Below, one piece after another: positions 1 through 11,139 of a stretch of DNA of 64,000 bases. The position numbers and the translations under genes were made by a program. The notes beneath the pieces are model-generated. The model saw only the letters and a list, made by a program, of their open reading frames with translations, was not told the origin of the DNA and ran no database searches. The stretch's first letter is position 1. Each line of letters starts with the position of its first letter. The stretch is from Diplolepis rosae. Taxonomy: Eukaryota > Arthropoda > Insecta > Hymenoptera > Diplolepididae. The DNA lies in NCBI GenBank assembly GCA_030998225.1, contig JAPYXD010000680.1, positions 15,128,001 through 15,192,000 on the forward strand, given 5' to 3'.

Positions 1-1305
1 AATGTGCGGTACCAAAAACAACCTATATGACATTATAGTATTGATCTACCATAATCAAAATTTGCATTAATTCGAATTTTCTACTTGTTAGTTTTGTTTT
101 ATTTGAGTTTCAATTTTTTGTTCGGTTCAAATTAACCCAAGTGGGACACCGAAAATCGAAAGCGGTTTTTGTTGTTGTAAAATACATGTTTTTAGTAGCT
201 ATGATGTTCAAAAAGATTTCCCTAGGTTTTGGTTGCAAAAAAGCGATTTCCGCAAAAGTTATTAACAATGAAAGTTTAATTTTACAGCATGATCAAATTA
301 TTTTATCGTCAACGACTAAACGGATTTTAACGATCCTTACCTTGACATTTTTGTTAAAAAACGTATACATTTCAGAAGTTATTCACGTTTAGCACGCATT
401 GATAACCTGACAAAAGGCGTATTTTCTGAAAGTGACAAAATTTTTACTAGACTATTGCAAAAATAAGCATGTGTTTAAAAAATAAGGCGATTTCAGCAGT
501 TTTAAATAGTTTATAACGTGACATATTTCAAACCATGTCTGCTATTATATTATATAATTTGTATTCATTTTCTATTGTTTTGACATAGGGTCAGTTTCTT
601 ATTATTTTCTTCATTTAAAAATTATCAATGATAGATATAATAAAACGTAAAAAGGTAAAAAAGAATTGGAAACGTTTCGGCCACATATAGGGGCCCTCTT
701 CAATGCCATAAATTATAAAATGAATTCAAAAGTTTTGTATAAGATGAAAATACAGGAAATCATTAAAATAACGAAAATCATGAGTCTCAAAAACTTATAT
801 TATAGCTTACAAATCAAAACGAAGCAGTCCGGTATGTACATCACGCATTGAAAAAATATGTAGAGTCCACTATGAACGAAGCTTAGTAATTTGCAATTAA
901 ACCGGCCATAAAAATTCTTGAAAAGGTATCTAAAATTATTCTTAATAACGAAAAATATGAATCCCGAATCATTATTGATTTTGGAAACTTTTCTTGACGA
1001 CTTTATTACCGGAGTCTATTACCAATCGAGCTCTTTAGTACTCCGTTTAGATAGACACCCAAGTAAAGAAATGTTCGAATCATAAAGTATGACCCATCAT
1101 TTTGTAGGTCTCTCGAAGGCCTATATTTTTTAATGAAACTTTTTTCTTGTACAACAAATAGGTTCGTTGCAATTAACAAATGACCTGTTTCTCTATCCTT
1201 TGACAGTTTGTTTACAAATAATAATCATCCCAAGGTTCTGGCCTAAAAATAAATATACGTTGATAATAAGTGAATGTTGAGTATCGCTTCCTATTTAATT
1301 TGTAT
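1..1305. other. AT-rich stretch, no gene recognised
   Basis: I see no domain, tRNA, or inverted-repeat element here. The open frames (for example 141-392) are short, low in complexity and resemble nothing I know. The 5' terminal inverted repeat of the pogo-like element that starts its coding region at 1308 should lie here, but I could not identify it. Confidence 0.5.
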
Positions 1306-1905
1306 AAATGCCTAAAATTCAACAAAAAGTCACAAGTAATCGTACCAGAATTAGCTCTTTCAGTAGAAATGAAAGTCAAAAGCAATGTACACCAAGAGTA
1401 CAAAGAGTGCACCGAAGATTTTACTACTCTCCGGAGGATCTACGAAAAGCTGTCGAAGATAACAAAGAAGGAAAATTGAGCATAAATAAAGCTTGTGAAC
1501 AATGTAAGATACCAAAAGGTACTCTTATTAATAAATTACATATAGGCTACCATATGCATCCTGTTGTTGTAAAACAAGCGGTTCAAAGTGTATTCGATAG
1601 AATTCCTAGGCCTAATCCTTTCGTAGGTAACTTACCTGGTAACAAATGGTTAAGGTTATTTTTAAAAAGACACCCAGAAATAAAATTGAAAAATAGAGAA
1701 ATATTATCGAAAACAAGAGCAAGTGTCAACAGGAGAAAATATTAGAGAGTGGTTTAAAGGTTTACATGCTTATTTGCAAAAAGAAAATGCTTTAGACATT
1801 TTAGCTGAACCAGCCCGCATGCACAATTTAGATGAAACTGGAGTGCAGTTATGTCCTAGAACTGGAAATTGCTTGGAGCCAAGAAAGAAAAAAATGTTTA
1901 TTATA

Positions 1906-2476
1906 AGGTAAATGTACCAGTCGTTGCGCGGTTAAGGAAAGCCTTCGAAGATTTATGAATTTAATTATAGAAAAATAAAATTTTTCGTCATATTAATCGA
2001 ATCACATTTTGAAAGACACTTTTGATTTGTATTGCAAAGCTTATTATTCTGAAAATTTTCAACACTTATTAACAAATAGTCGAAAATATGAAAAAATGCG
2101 TTTGGCCCAGTCTTTGCGCAAGAAATTTATTATTGTACTATTTATTGTTATATAAGGGTTATCACAAATATAAATCATAAACTTTCAAAATTGATGTCAA
2201 ATAAATTGATATAAATACTTAAATGCGAGAAGAGTTCCATTTGCATAAAAAGTCATTTTATGAACTACGATTTGAACATTCCGGAATATTTTATTTTTTA
2301 GCATTTTTAAGTAAGCATTAACATTAAAAATTTGTTATGAGAGATGAATAATAACCTTATGTTCAACGATATCTTCAACTTGAACACGAAAATATAAAGT
2401 AATTTTCTTAATTTTACGTAAAATATGCTCGACAGCGCAACGACTGGTACCAGCGCCACGACTGGTACATTTACCT
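1906..2476. mobile_element. 571-bp MITE with TA target duplication inside pogo-like gene
   Basis: The left end begins AGGTAAATGTACCAGTCGT and the right end is its exact reverse complement. The right end also carries a second partial copy of the repeat (from about 2435). The dinucleotide TA flanks both sides (1904-1905 and 2477-2478). Removing the insert plus one TA restores a continuous transposase frame (NVYYTSGKEKES), so the boundaries are set to the base. No coding capacity is visible. TA duplication fits mobilisation by a Tc1/mariner-type transposase, which is an inference. Confidence 0.9.
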
Positions 2477-3614
2477 TACTTCTGGAAAAGAAAAGGAATC
2501 TATAACTGTTTTGTGTACATATAGTGCAGATGGGAAAGGAATAGCTCCAATGAGTTTATAACTGGGCATAGCGCATCTGGGTGGATGACTACTGAAACTT
2601 ATAATAGTTTCATGGAAAACGGTTTTTACAGAGAGCTAGTCAAAAGGCAAGTCAGGTTTCCAGTTTTACTGTTATTCGATGATCATAGTTCACACATTAG
2701 TTTAAAATTGCACAACTTTTGTGTTGAAAAACGTATCTTGTTATACTGTTTATACTCAAATGCTACTCACATTCTCCAACCATGTGATGTAGGAATTACT
2801 AGAGGATTAAAAATATTTTGGAAGCAAGAAGTTTCAAGTCATGCTCAGAATTCAACCAAAATCATAACGAAAGTGATATGATATGACCTGATATGATTTC
2901 TAATATAGAAGCAGATATACCTTCAGATATTCTGAATGGATTCGAATAAGTCTACAAAACTGTCACATTGCCATTATCTGAACTTATTTTGTTTAAAGTA
3001 TGTAAAAAATATAAATATGGAGAATTTCCCCATTCTTAGGTTAATAACAATAGTTCAAATGACTGTAATGAAAATATGAGCAGAATGTCAGAAGATTTAT
3101 CAGAAAATGCTGATGTAGAGAACTTACAGATAGTCAACAGTGATACGCTGCATAAATTATCAAGCTTTCCAAAAAGTTTAGCTATTGTCGATGGTGATTT
3201 ACATGATTTATTAGATAATGAAGAAGAGTATATATTACAAGCTAGTAATTTGGATGTACTTAATGCTGACGTGTTATCTGTGGATTATGATAAAGAGGAC
3301 GTGCAATTTATATCCACTCCAGAATCTGCAGAGTTAAACGTTACAGTTACTTCAAGTAATGATATTATGGATAAACATTCTACTCATGCATCTTTGTTTA
3401 TTTTTTTATATTCTAATTTTGCAACAATTTTATTTTTGATGTCTCCCCAACTAACAATGAAAGTCTACTACTGCTAGATAATGTAATTATAACCAATAAA
3501 GTATTATCTTCTGATCCAATTAACCCAATGGATATAAGCATAAAATCAAACAAACCACTTTTACCTACCATTAAAGATAGTTCATTACAGATTTCAAGAA
3601 ATAATACTTCAGTA

Positions 3615-3834
3615 CTCTCTAAATCTGAATCAGTCAAATTTTCACTGATTGAATCAGTGATTTGCCTTTTCACTGATTCATCAGTTAAAAAATGCTTTTC
3701 ACTGTCAAATCAGTCAATTTTCACTGAAATAATCAGTGAAATTTGACTGATTTACAGTAACCTCTTTTTAGCTATTTGAATCAGTCAAATTTCACTGATA
3801 ATCAGTAGATTTTGACTGATTCAAATTTAGAGAG
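3615..3834. mobile_element. 220-bp MITE made of repeated TGAATCAGTCAAATTTCACTGAT-like units
   Basis: The terminal inverted repeats start CTCTCTAAATCTGAATCAG and end CTGATTCAAATTTAGAGAG, flanked by TA at 3613-3614 and 3835-3836. The interior is mostly repeats of the words GAATCAGT, CAGTCAAA and TTCACTGA in both orientations, so the element can fold into several alternative hairpins. It lies in the 3' part of the pogo-like gene. Similar words (AACTGATT, TTAGTCA) are scattered at 31180-31640, which may be a degraded relative. Confidence 0.85.
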
Positions 3835-3896
3835 TAAATGATCGAAATTTGATAAAATGTAGTTTATCAACACAGTGTGTTGCTGCTTCAACTAAA

Positions 3897-4681
3897 CAAG
3901 GCTCCAGCGATGTTCCACTTCTCGAAACAGTCCTGGAACTTACTTTTAGGGATGGCCTTGAGTACGCTCGTCGCATTATTTTCAACCGTCGTTTTGTCAT
4001 CGAATCGCTGTCCTTTGAGTGGTTGTTTGAGTTTTGGAAACAGCTAAAAGTCACAGGGGGCCATGTCGGGACTGTATGGAGGTTGTCGAAGCAATGCGAT
4101 ACTGTGTTTGCTCAGAAACTGCGTACACACGCGAGTCATTCCTAAAATCTTGTTCAAAATTTCCCAAACATTAGTTTCCGGTATTCCGAGATCATTTTCT
4201 AGTTCACGAACAGTTAATCGACGATCACCTTCCATCGCAAGTCGCACCCGCTCCATATTATCCAATGTTTTTGTCGTCGAAGGTCGGCCAGAACGAGAAT
4301 CACTATCAACAGAAGTGCGGCCTCCTTTGAAACGATTATACCACTCTTTTACTCGTGTTTTGCTCATACACTCATTCCCAAAGGCCTTCTGCATCATCTG
4401 AATAGTTTCCGAACTCGTTTTTTCGGGTTGAAAACAAAATTTGATGCAAATTCGATGATCTTGTTTTTCAGTCATTTTTAACAATCACAAAATCCGCCGA
4501 ACTCAAAAATAGCTTTGTAAACAAAGACACGCTGCGCATGAACTATACGTCCGGCAGATGTCAGGAAGCAAGCGATAGGTTCACGAGGCTTTACTTTTGA
4601 CGTTCATGCCCCGCAGAGGTCGCTCGAACACTATGGCGCGGAGATATAAAGGTAGGCCCGATACTTTCCGGACAGACCTCG
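3897..4681 (-). mobile_element. mariner-like element, family 1, copy 1 (3'-truncated, catalytic core deleted)
   Basis: The 5' terminal inverted repeat is intact at 4659-4681 (on the minus strand it begins CGAGGTCTGTCCGGAAAGTA), followed by TA at 4682-4683. The transposase runs on the minus strand from about 4475. The N-terminal helix-turn-helix region is good (KEWYNRFKGGRTSVDSDSRS, then LTVRELENDLGIPET). At about 4121 the frame jumps from MTRVC directly to FLSKHS, skipping the first two catalytic Asp residues; YSPDMAPCDF follows. Homology to the other copies stops near 3897, so the 3' inverted repeat is missing. This is a dead copy inserted in the pogo-like element. Confidence 0.88.
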
Positions 4682-4935
4682 TATACAGTTTTGTGTTAAA
4701 TTACCTAAATTTTAATTTCTCTTCTTAATTTAAAATCTTTAAAATGATCTTTTTCTTGTCATAAGAAGTTCTACGATGGATAACAACATCCTGTTAACGG
4801 ACTCAATGAATCTTGAGAAGCATCTTCTAGACTTATCGCAAAACTTCATTAACAATCCTGATCCATCGAAGGCTGTGATAAATGATTCAGATGAAAAATT
4901 ACCAACTTCACAAATCAGTTCTTTAATTAGATCAG

Positions 4936-4999
4936 GTAACACTTTGAATTTATGACTTATGTATTGCATATTCATTTTATAACTTATTATACTTTTCAG
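4936..4999 (+). other. 64-bp GT-AG intron in the pogo-like transposase
   Basis: The upstream frame from ATG 4777 stays open to 4935 and would reach a stop just inside this segment. The segment starts GTAACA and ends ACTTTTCAG. Joining 4935 to 5000 keeps the phase and continues as DEIEKQYLDDIWK into the coiled-coil region. This is a phase-1 intron by reading; it was not tested with RNA. Confidence 0.7.
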
Positions 5000-5424
5000 A
5001 CGAAATTGAAAAACAATATTTAGATGATATATGGAAACAAGAATTGCACTTTCCAACAATTGCATCAAACAAGAATAACAAAAAAGGTAAGAAAAAACTC
5101 CCTATTTTTGCAATCTCTTCTGAAGAATGGGAAATAGAGCAAGAGCATATGAAAAAAGACAAAGATGAATTGAACAAACAAAAGGAAATGAAAAAATTTG
5201 AAAGAGAGATTAAAATAAAATTTGAAAAGAAATAGAAAAAAAGAAGAGAGAAATCCAAGAAAAAAAAGTAAGCTCTGAAGAAAAAGCAAGAAAAATAAAA
5301 AAATCTTTCAGAGTTAGTGATAAAGCAACGAGCTGAGATATTAGGATACGAAAGTTATACTGTTACAAAGCGTCCTAAGAAAAGGATTAAACAAGAAGTA
5401 TTAAATGATATTAATAACGATTAA

Positions 5425-7600
5425 GAAATGTAATATCAATTCATAAAATTTATTAATTAAAAAACATTTAATATATAAATCAAAAATAATAAATTAAATT
5501 CATTTGATGTATTGGCGTTGAATTCTACTTGTAATTTAGAATAATGTTAAAGTACAATATATTTACATAACTTTATAAATGTGTTCATTAATGTTTAAGA
5601 TAAAAATTAATTAATATAAATTATCAATGCTCTTACAAGAATAATTTTTCTGTAATTATTTACCCTACATAATCATTCAATAAATATTTACTTGATTTGT
5701 CATTTTGCATTTGAAAATAACCACATAACCGTAAATAAAGTTTGCGTCAAAAAGCACTGGTCATTCAGTGGGTAGGCATCGGTCATTTATTGGCTGTCAG
5801 TAGTCATTTACTAGGCGAACTAGTAATTATTATGTAAAAGAAAATTCATTTTAAAATATTCAATATAAATGTTAAAAAATTCATGTATTTTCTCATTAAA
5901 TTTAAGTGTCAAGCAACACATTGATTCATACAACATACTTTTATTCCTTATAATAATTTTAATATAGTGCACTAAACATCACAAAAATATAAACCGGTCA
6001 TTCACTGGCCAATCTACCCTATCAGCATTTTTTCGAGTTTTTTTTATAAAGCGACTGGATTACTTCAGGATGAAGCTAATAATATCTCAACACAACAACG
6101 GTATTTTTTTTCATTTTATATGCATGTTTAGCAACACAACTGCTTGAGAAGAAATTCATAAAGATTGTCTTAAATGTATAATACTTCTCTATTATGACGT
6201 AATTCTATGGGAATAATTCCTATTGTCTAACAATTTTAATTAGAGAATTAAGAGGAGCAGATTATATCTACATTTGAAGAATGACCAGAAACTAAATTAC
6301 TCTTTTAAATAGAGTTAACTTCTTTGAGTAGTGTAAATGAAGCTCTTATCAAAATTAAATTTCTACAACGTTCTGACTGTTTCGTCTTCCTCTTACCACT
6401 TTTGTTCCGTGACATGCCGTTTTTGATGTCAGTTTGTCTCAAGCTATTAACGTGAGCAATTCCAAACTTTATAGCTGTGCTTTCGTTAATCACATCAGAG
6501 AAGATGGTGAATCCGACAAAAGTCTCTTGTAATCCGCTCAACTTGGATAGGTATAAAGTTTGGCAGAACCTAATCAACTATTTATCGTTAAATTGTTAAA
6601 TTAAAAACTATTGCTAAAAAGCCGTTTTTTATAGCTATATTCCATTTTTTGAATCAAGTCTTTGTTAGCACAATTCACTGACAATAAGTGTCTATTTTGT
6701 TAACAAATAGCCTGACTTTCACCTTTTTTGAACTCTTATATATTTAATAAAATTTTAGTTGAGAAATTATTGAAATGAATAACAATTGTATATTTGTCTC
6801 GAAAAGACATTTTTCAAAAGCTACTCACGCTCACTAATTTGTATATAAAAATGATAAAAATATGTCTATGCATCTATTACTGATAGATGACATTTCTGAC
6901 AAGTTTATTAACTAATTTTCACCATTTTTAATAAACTGGAAAACTTTCTACAAAATGGCACCTTCAGAAAAAATAATTAAAATTTTCTAAATTTCCTAAA
7001 TATATCCTTCAGAAAATCATTAAATAATCAGGAGAAATATAGTGAAAACATTATTTTACCTTTTAACTCACTTCTTAATAAATAGCAGAAATGTGGTAAA
7101 TATACAGGTGGCTCTAATAAAACAAAACATGAAAGGCGCTCAAAAGCGCATCAGTAAATGAGATTTTTCAACAACGTAATGCAGTTCCGTTCACGAAGAG
7201 CCACGAAAATTGAATTTTCGGCTTTGAGAATGGAGACCGCGTTTCCAGTGCAATGACCGATTGGGAAAAAGGATAGAGAAGTTAGTTAGTTCGTAAGGAT
7301 TGAAATCCGTGAAGTGAAGCTAATCAGAGTGGATTCCTTGCAAGATCAGAACCGTGAGCACGTGATCCTGCAAGCCGTTGGAGGACTTGAGAAGGAATGA
7401 AGAATGATTGATTTAGACAGGGGAAGATCTACTGGCATCGAGCCAGACTTTCTTCTTACCAAGTGATCTGAAACGAGAATACAAAATAAACTTCTGGTAA
7501 CTTTAAAAAGAAATGAAATCATCTTTTGTTTCTAAATTCTCAACCGCTGTTCAATGTGAGAAATTCGGAGGATGTTTAACGCTTTTGAAGAGATACTCTA
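5425..7600. other. AT-rich stretch with a short motif repeated four times; no gene
   Basis: Between 5757 and 6015 the motif GGTCATTYAYTGG occurs four times in degenerate form (about 5758, 5777, 5811 and 5996). It may be subterminal sequence of the pogo-like element, but I found no matching left end. A less AT-rich patch at 7100-7480 has no open frame or domain that I recognise. The ORF at 6305-6577 on the minus strand resembles nothing known to me. Confidence 0.4.
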
Positions 7601-7605
7601 AATAA

Positions 7606-7860
7606 ATAGGGCAAACCAGTAGACAATTAATTAAAAAAATAAAAGAACATGTAACTTCAAATAACAATAATAAAGACACTACTGCTTTAGCCCAACATAC
7701 ACATCAATATTCATATAGATTTGATTTCAGTTCAGTAGAGATTTTACATACCAAGGAAAATTATTCAAAAAGATCACTACTAAAAATGATAAATATTAGA
7801 AAATTTAAAAATTCTATAAACTTCAAGCAGATATACAACACCGCAATATTCCTTATTTAA
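7606..7860 (+). pseudogene. Penelope-like element, GIY-YIG endonuclease fragment
   Basis: An 84-codon frame open to a stop at 7858-7860. It lacks a start methionine, so it is easily missed. It reads IGQTSRQLIKKIKEH, the C-terminal half of the GIY-YIG signature (usually Y-[IV]-GQT), and later YRFDFSSVEILHTKENYSKR and INIRKFKNSIN, the typical end of the PLE endonuclease. In PLEs this domain nicks target DNA for target-primed reverse transcription. No reverse transcriptase is visible upstream, so this is a 3' remnant. A second PLE endonuclease at 20384-20737 has the same layout with divergent sequence, pointing to different PLE lineages. Confidence 0.8.
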
Positions 7861-8940
7861 GTTCAATCTCTTATATTCTGTAAATAAAATTTGTTTATAC
7901 ATTCAAACTTTACTGCCTAAAACTACTATTACCTATATTTGTCCTAATTTTATTTGCAATAACGTTGGCCACAAATATAATTTACATGAAATTTACTTTA
8001 TAAATTTTCAAAGTTTTCAAATTTTACACAACTCATAATGTGATCAAAAACTCTTTTACTAATATATTTTAAAAATTGGTTATATAGACAAAAATAAGCA
8101 AAACAAAAACATCCTAACCTCTGGTAACTACAAAAAAAACAAAAAACTTTTTTAAAAATTATTCATAAGATATTTCAAAAAACCAATATAATTAATCAAT
8201 TATTAAAATTATAATGATTAATTAATATTTAACACAAATTTTTATTATAACTACGTATGAAATTTAATTAAACTAAATTTTGAAATGTAGTCATGCATTA
8301 AAAAATTGCATTATTATCAAAAAGTATCTCGTATTAAAACATTTCTAAAAAGATTTTTTTATTTTCTGTGTTGTATATTTTCAAAAGATGAATTTTACAA
8401 TTGTGAATCCAAAATTATTATTATCTCTAATAAATACACTTATCAAAACTTCTACTGTTCAAATTTTCATAAAATCAATTTAATTTAAAAAACAGAAATG
8501 AAAAATAAAGAAGTAATTATAAATGAACTAAAAAAAAATTATGAATCAAGAATTTATTAAACTTAGAGAATCTATATAACGAAATTATGTGAAACTTTTG
8601 AATAAATTATATAAATTGTTAGACTAAAACAGGATTTGTCATAAAAATGTTAGATGAGGAAATTACTTTGTTTCACTAAATTAACTATAGTTTTTATACT
8701 CTAAAAGTAACGAAAGATTCAGATGGAATGGGAATAAAAATTCTCATTATAGTCACTTACTATAGACTTTTGGATAGGACTGAAATTGTAAAAAATTTTA
8801 TTAACGATTTCAATAATTCCGTACACCTTCCAATGAAAGCTTCTAAAAAAGTTGTCTAAATTCTCATTGACTGGTCATATCCAAAACTCGATCACAATTA
8901 AAGAAAGTTTCGACAACTAATTTTTTCTGTGCAGGAGGGT
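7861..8940. other. AT-rich stretch, no gene recognised
   Basis: Very A/T-rich with homopolymer runs. The ORF at 8306-8488 has low-complexity composition (Lys, Phe, Tyr, Ile, Asn) and no domain. I see no inverted repeats or RNA genes. Confidence 0.4.
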
Positions 8941-9783
8941 TAAATTTCATTCTATTTCAGATCGGGCAGGTCAGTCCCGACCATGTCATTGTTTTGCTTC
9001 AATTTTTTATAATGAATTCTACATACAATTCTAAAAGACACGTATTTTTTCTTTTCGCTGAAAAACTCGATTTTTTCCATCAACAGCTGTTTGAATGTTA
9101 ACTGTAAGAATAGACGTGTAACCGTAATCCGTTGAGAATTTTTTTTTAAAACATCGTAACTTCCACAAAAATTAACGGATTTTGACTAATTTTTTTTAGA
9201 AAGATTCGTGATTGAATAACCTTTAAGATTCACTAGTAGTAAGCTCACTTTTTAACAAGATGCAATATTTATTGTCGTAATAATAAAATAAGAAAAAAAA
9301 TTTCAAACACAAAAATTTTAAACTTCATCATTTGTTTTTTCTTCCAAATTTTTTTTTATCGTGTAGCATGGTCTTAACAATATTTGATCAAAATTTCAAC
9401 ACATCGAAACAGTTTGTTTGTAAATGAGAATTTTTTTTTCGGAAATTGGTAATGTGTCATATTTTAGCGGTTTAGGCACAATTTTTATTACTATTAATTC
9501 ATCACTATATCTTGAAAGTTGATTTGCGCGATGAAATTGAATATCGTATACTAAAAAGTATTAAATTTTTCATAATTTAACCGATTAAACTTTAAATACC
9601 CACGTGGCGTGAACAGCGAAACAACTTATATTCTGCAGATCTATGCGTTAAAGTTCGGCGTTCATTAGTGAACGTGTAAACACGATAAAGAAACAAATGA
9701 ATATTGAAAACATCATTTGTGGAAGAATCGTTCAATTTGTCAGACATAGCCTTATAGAATAATATTATCAGCAATAATTCAAG

Positions 9784-9866
9784 GTAAGCTATGAAAGGCC
9801 GATTTCAAGAGTTTTAAATAAACATTTATTCTCAGTCATTAATTGAGTCCATGATTTGTTTTGCAG
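9784..9866 (+). other. candidate 83-bp intron in the spacer of the fold-back element
   Basis: A strong donor (CAAG|GTAAGC at 9784) and a good acceptor (TTTGTTTTGCAG ending 9866) bracket 83 bp upstream of an ATG at 9896. This would be a 5' UTR intron of the exon-like ORF that follows. It rests on splice-site consensus only. Confidence 0.4.
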
Positions 9867-9895
9867 TAAACTTATCACCTTGCGGAATTTTTAAA

Positions 9896-10120
9896 ATGAG
9901 TGCGAGAACTTTTCCCAAAAGGAAAAAATGTCCTGATTTTACATCCTTGCATAGAAAAATTGTTTACGAATCGTCTAAAAGAAAATTTTTAAAATTGAAC
10001 GAATTATCTACATCGTTGCAATTTGTTCTTCCTCACGTAAATGCGCATCACGACGATGAAATTTGTGATTACTGCTATCACATTTTTTCGCCAAGAATTT
10101 CCAAAACAGTAAATATTTAG
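9896..10120 (+). CDS. unrecognised 74-aa ORF, exon-like, inside fold-back element
   Basis: It begins at an ATG in good context (TAAAATGAG) and has 74 codons before TAG. The product is rich in Lys, Arg and Ser at the start (MSARTFPKRKKCPDF), then has HVNAHHDDEICDYCYH, which could be the beginning of a Cys/His metal-binding domain. I do not recognise the protein. It fills most of the unique spacer between the two inverted arms. A plausible 5' UTR intron (9784-9866) precedes it. It could be a 5' piece of a host gene captured by the element, or a chance ORF. No continuation with more Cys/His pairs was found. Confidence 0.35.
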   Translation: MSARTFPKRKKCPDFTSLHRKIVYESSKRKFLKLNELSTSLQFVLPHVNAHHDDEICDYCYHIFSPRISKTVNI

Positions 10121-10946
10121 TATACTATATTCAGTTTCATCGCGCAAATCAACTTTCAAGGTATAATGATGAATTAATAGTAATAAAAATTGCACCTAAA
10201 CCGCTAAAATATGACACATTACCAATTTCCGAATAAAAAATTCTCATTTACAAACAAACTGTTTCGGCGTGTTGAAATTTTGATCAAATATTGTTAAGAC
10301 CATGCTACACGATAAAAAAAAATTTGGAAGAAAAAAAAAATGATGAAGTTTAAAATTTTTGTGTTTGAAATTTTTTTTCTCATTTTATTATTACGACAAT
10401 AAATATTGCATCTTATTAAAAAGTGAGCTTACTACTAGTGAATCTTAAAGGTTATTCAATCACGAATCTTTCTAAAAAAAATTAGTCAAAATCCGTTAAT
10501 TTTTGTGGAAGTTACGATGTTTTAAAAAAAAATTCTCAACGGATTACGGTTACACGTCTATTCTTACAGTTAACATTCAAACAGCTGTTGATGGAAAAAA
10601 TCGAGTTTTTCAGCGAAAAGAAAAAATACGTGTCTTTAAGTATTGTATGTAGAATTCATTATAAAAAATTGAAGCAAAACAATGACATGGTCGGGACTGA
10701 CCTGCCCGATCTGAAATAGAATGACCCCTCTACTAAAATAAACCCCAATTGTATTTAGTATTCTTATAACTGTTATCGATTATTAAATACAATAACTTGG
10801 AACAACAGTATGCAGAAAATTCAACACGTTATTAAAATTAAAAAATATTTATGTGTGGCCAAGGCGCAGATTACTTTCATTCGTTCTTACGTGAATAGAT
10901 ATAGCTGGTGGAACGAGTCTTGCGAATAACGGTTTACTCAACTCTA

Positions 10947-11139
10947 CACTGAGAAAAAAATGATATTGAATCAAAAACATTTCTTTCCAAAAACATGTAT
11001 ATCATGGTTTTAAATCAATATGCTATAGAATTAGTAACATACCATATTTATTGGTTCTTGTAGTATATTTTTATGAATTAATGGTATACATGCTTTTGGA
11101 AAGAAATGCTTTTGATTCAATAGCATTTTTTTCTCAGTG
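10947..11139. mobile_element. 193-bp MITE with CACTGAGAAAAA ends and TA target duplication
   Basis: The left end CACTGAGAAAAAAATGATAT pairs with the right end over more than 50 bases (both arms include TTGATTCA/TGAATCAA-type words and GGAAAGAAATG). TA lies on each side (10945-10946 and 11140-11141). No coding capacity. CACTGAGAAAAA-type ends recur in many insect MITEs (general knowledge). Confidence 0.85.

Larger units (their letters stand above)
1308..5424 (+). pseudogene. pogo/Tigger-like transposase, broken and interrupted three times
   Basis: DNA transposase of the pogo branch of Tc1/mariner (CENP-B/DDE_1 type), which cuts and pastes its own element at TA. Residues 1-145 (1308-1742) carry the pipsqueak/CENP-B helix-turn-helix region, including NKWLRLFLKRHPEIKL. 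After a frameshift near 1725 comes MHNLDETGV with the first catalytic Asp (about 1830). The second part (2478-2878) has LLLFDDHSSHIS and HILQPCDVG. From the first Asp of FDDH to the Asp of CDVG there are 35 intervening residues, as in this family. An acidic tail runs 3076-3477. A Lys/Glu-rich coiled-coil C-terminus runs from ATG 4777 to the stop at 5422-5424, with a GT-AG intron at 4936-4999 and a frame break near 5234. MITEs at 1906-2476 and 3615-3834 and a mariner at about 3897-4681 interrupt it. Not functional. The family call is strong; exact element ends are unknown. Confidence 0.85.
8947..10724. mobile_element. 1.8-kb fold-back element with about 600-bp inverted arms
   Basis: The left arm (about 8947-9553) and right arm (about 10119-10724) are reverse complements over nearly their whole length, with scattered mismatches and small indels. 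The outer end reads TCATTCTATTTCAGATCGGG on the left and its reverse complement on the right. Degenerate GAGGGG-like bases just outside may extend the repeat to roughly 8931 and 10733. The 565-bp spacer is unique and holds an exon-like ORF (9896-10120). No transposase is present, so mobility would depend on another element. I could not settle a target duplication. Confidence 0.85.

Noticed and set aside
141..392. 83-codon ORF near the window start
   Set aside because: AT-driven composition, no domain, no splice or promoter evidence.
4063..4401. Long ORF opposite the mariner copy 1 transposase (also 15343-15642, 24298-24657)
   Set aside because: These are antisense shadows of the same mariner coding region; the opposite strand has the transposase motifs and inverted repeats in register.
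4977..5289. Minus-strand Phe/Leu-rich ORFs suggesting a membrane protein
   Set aside because: They mirror the Lys/Glu-rich coiled-coil tail of the pogo-like transposase on the plus strand.
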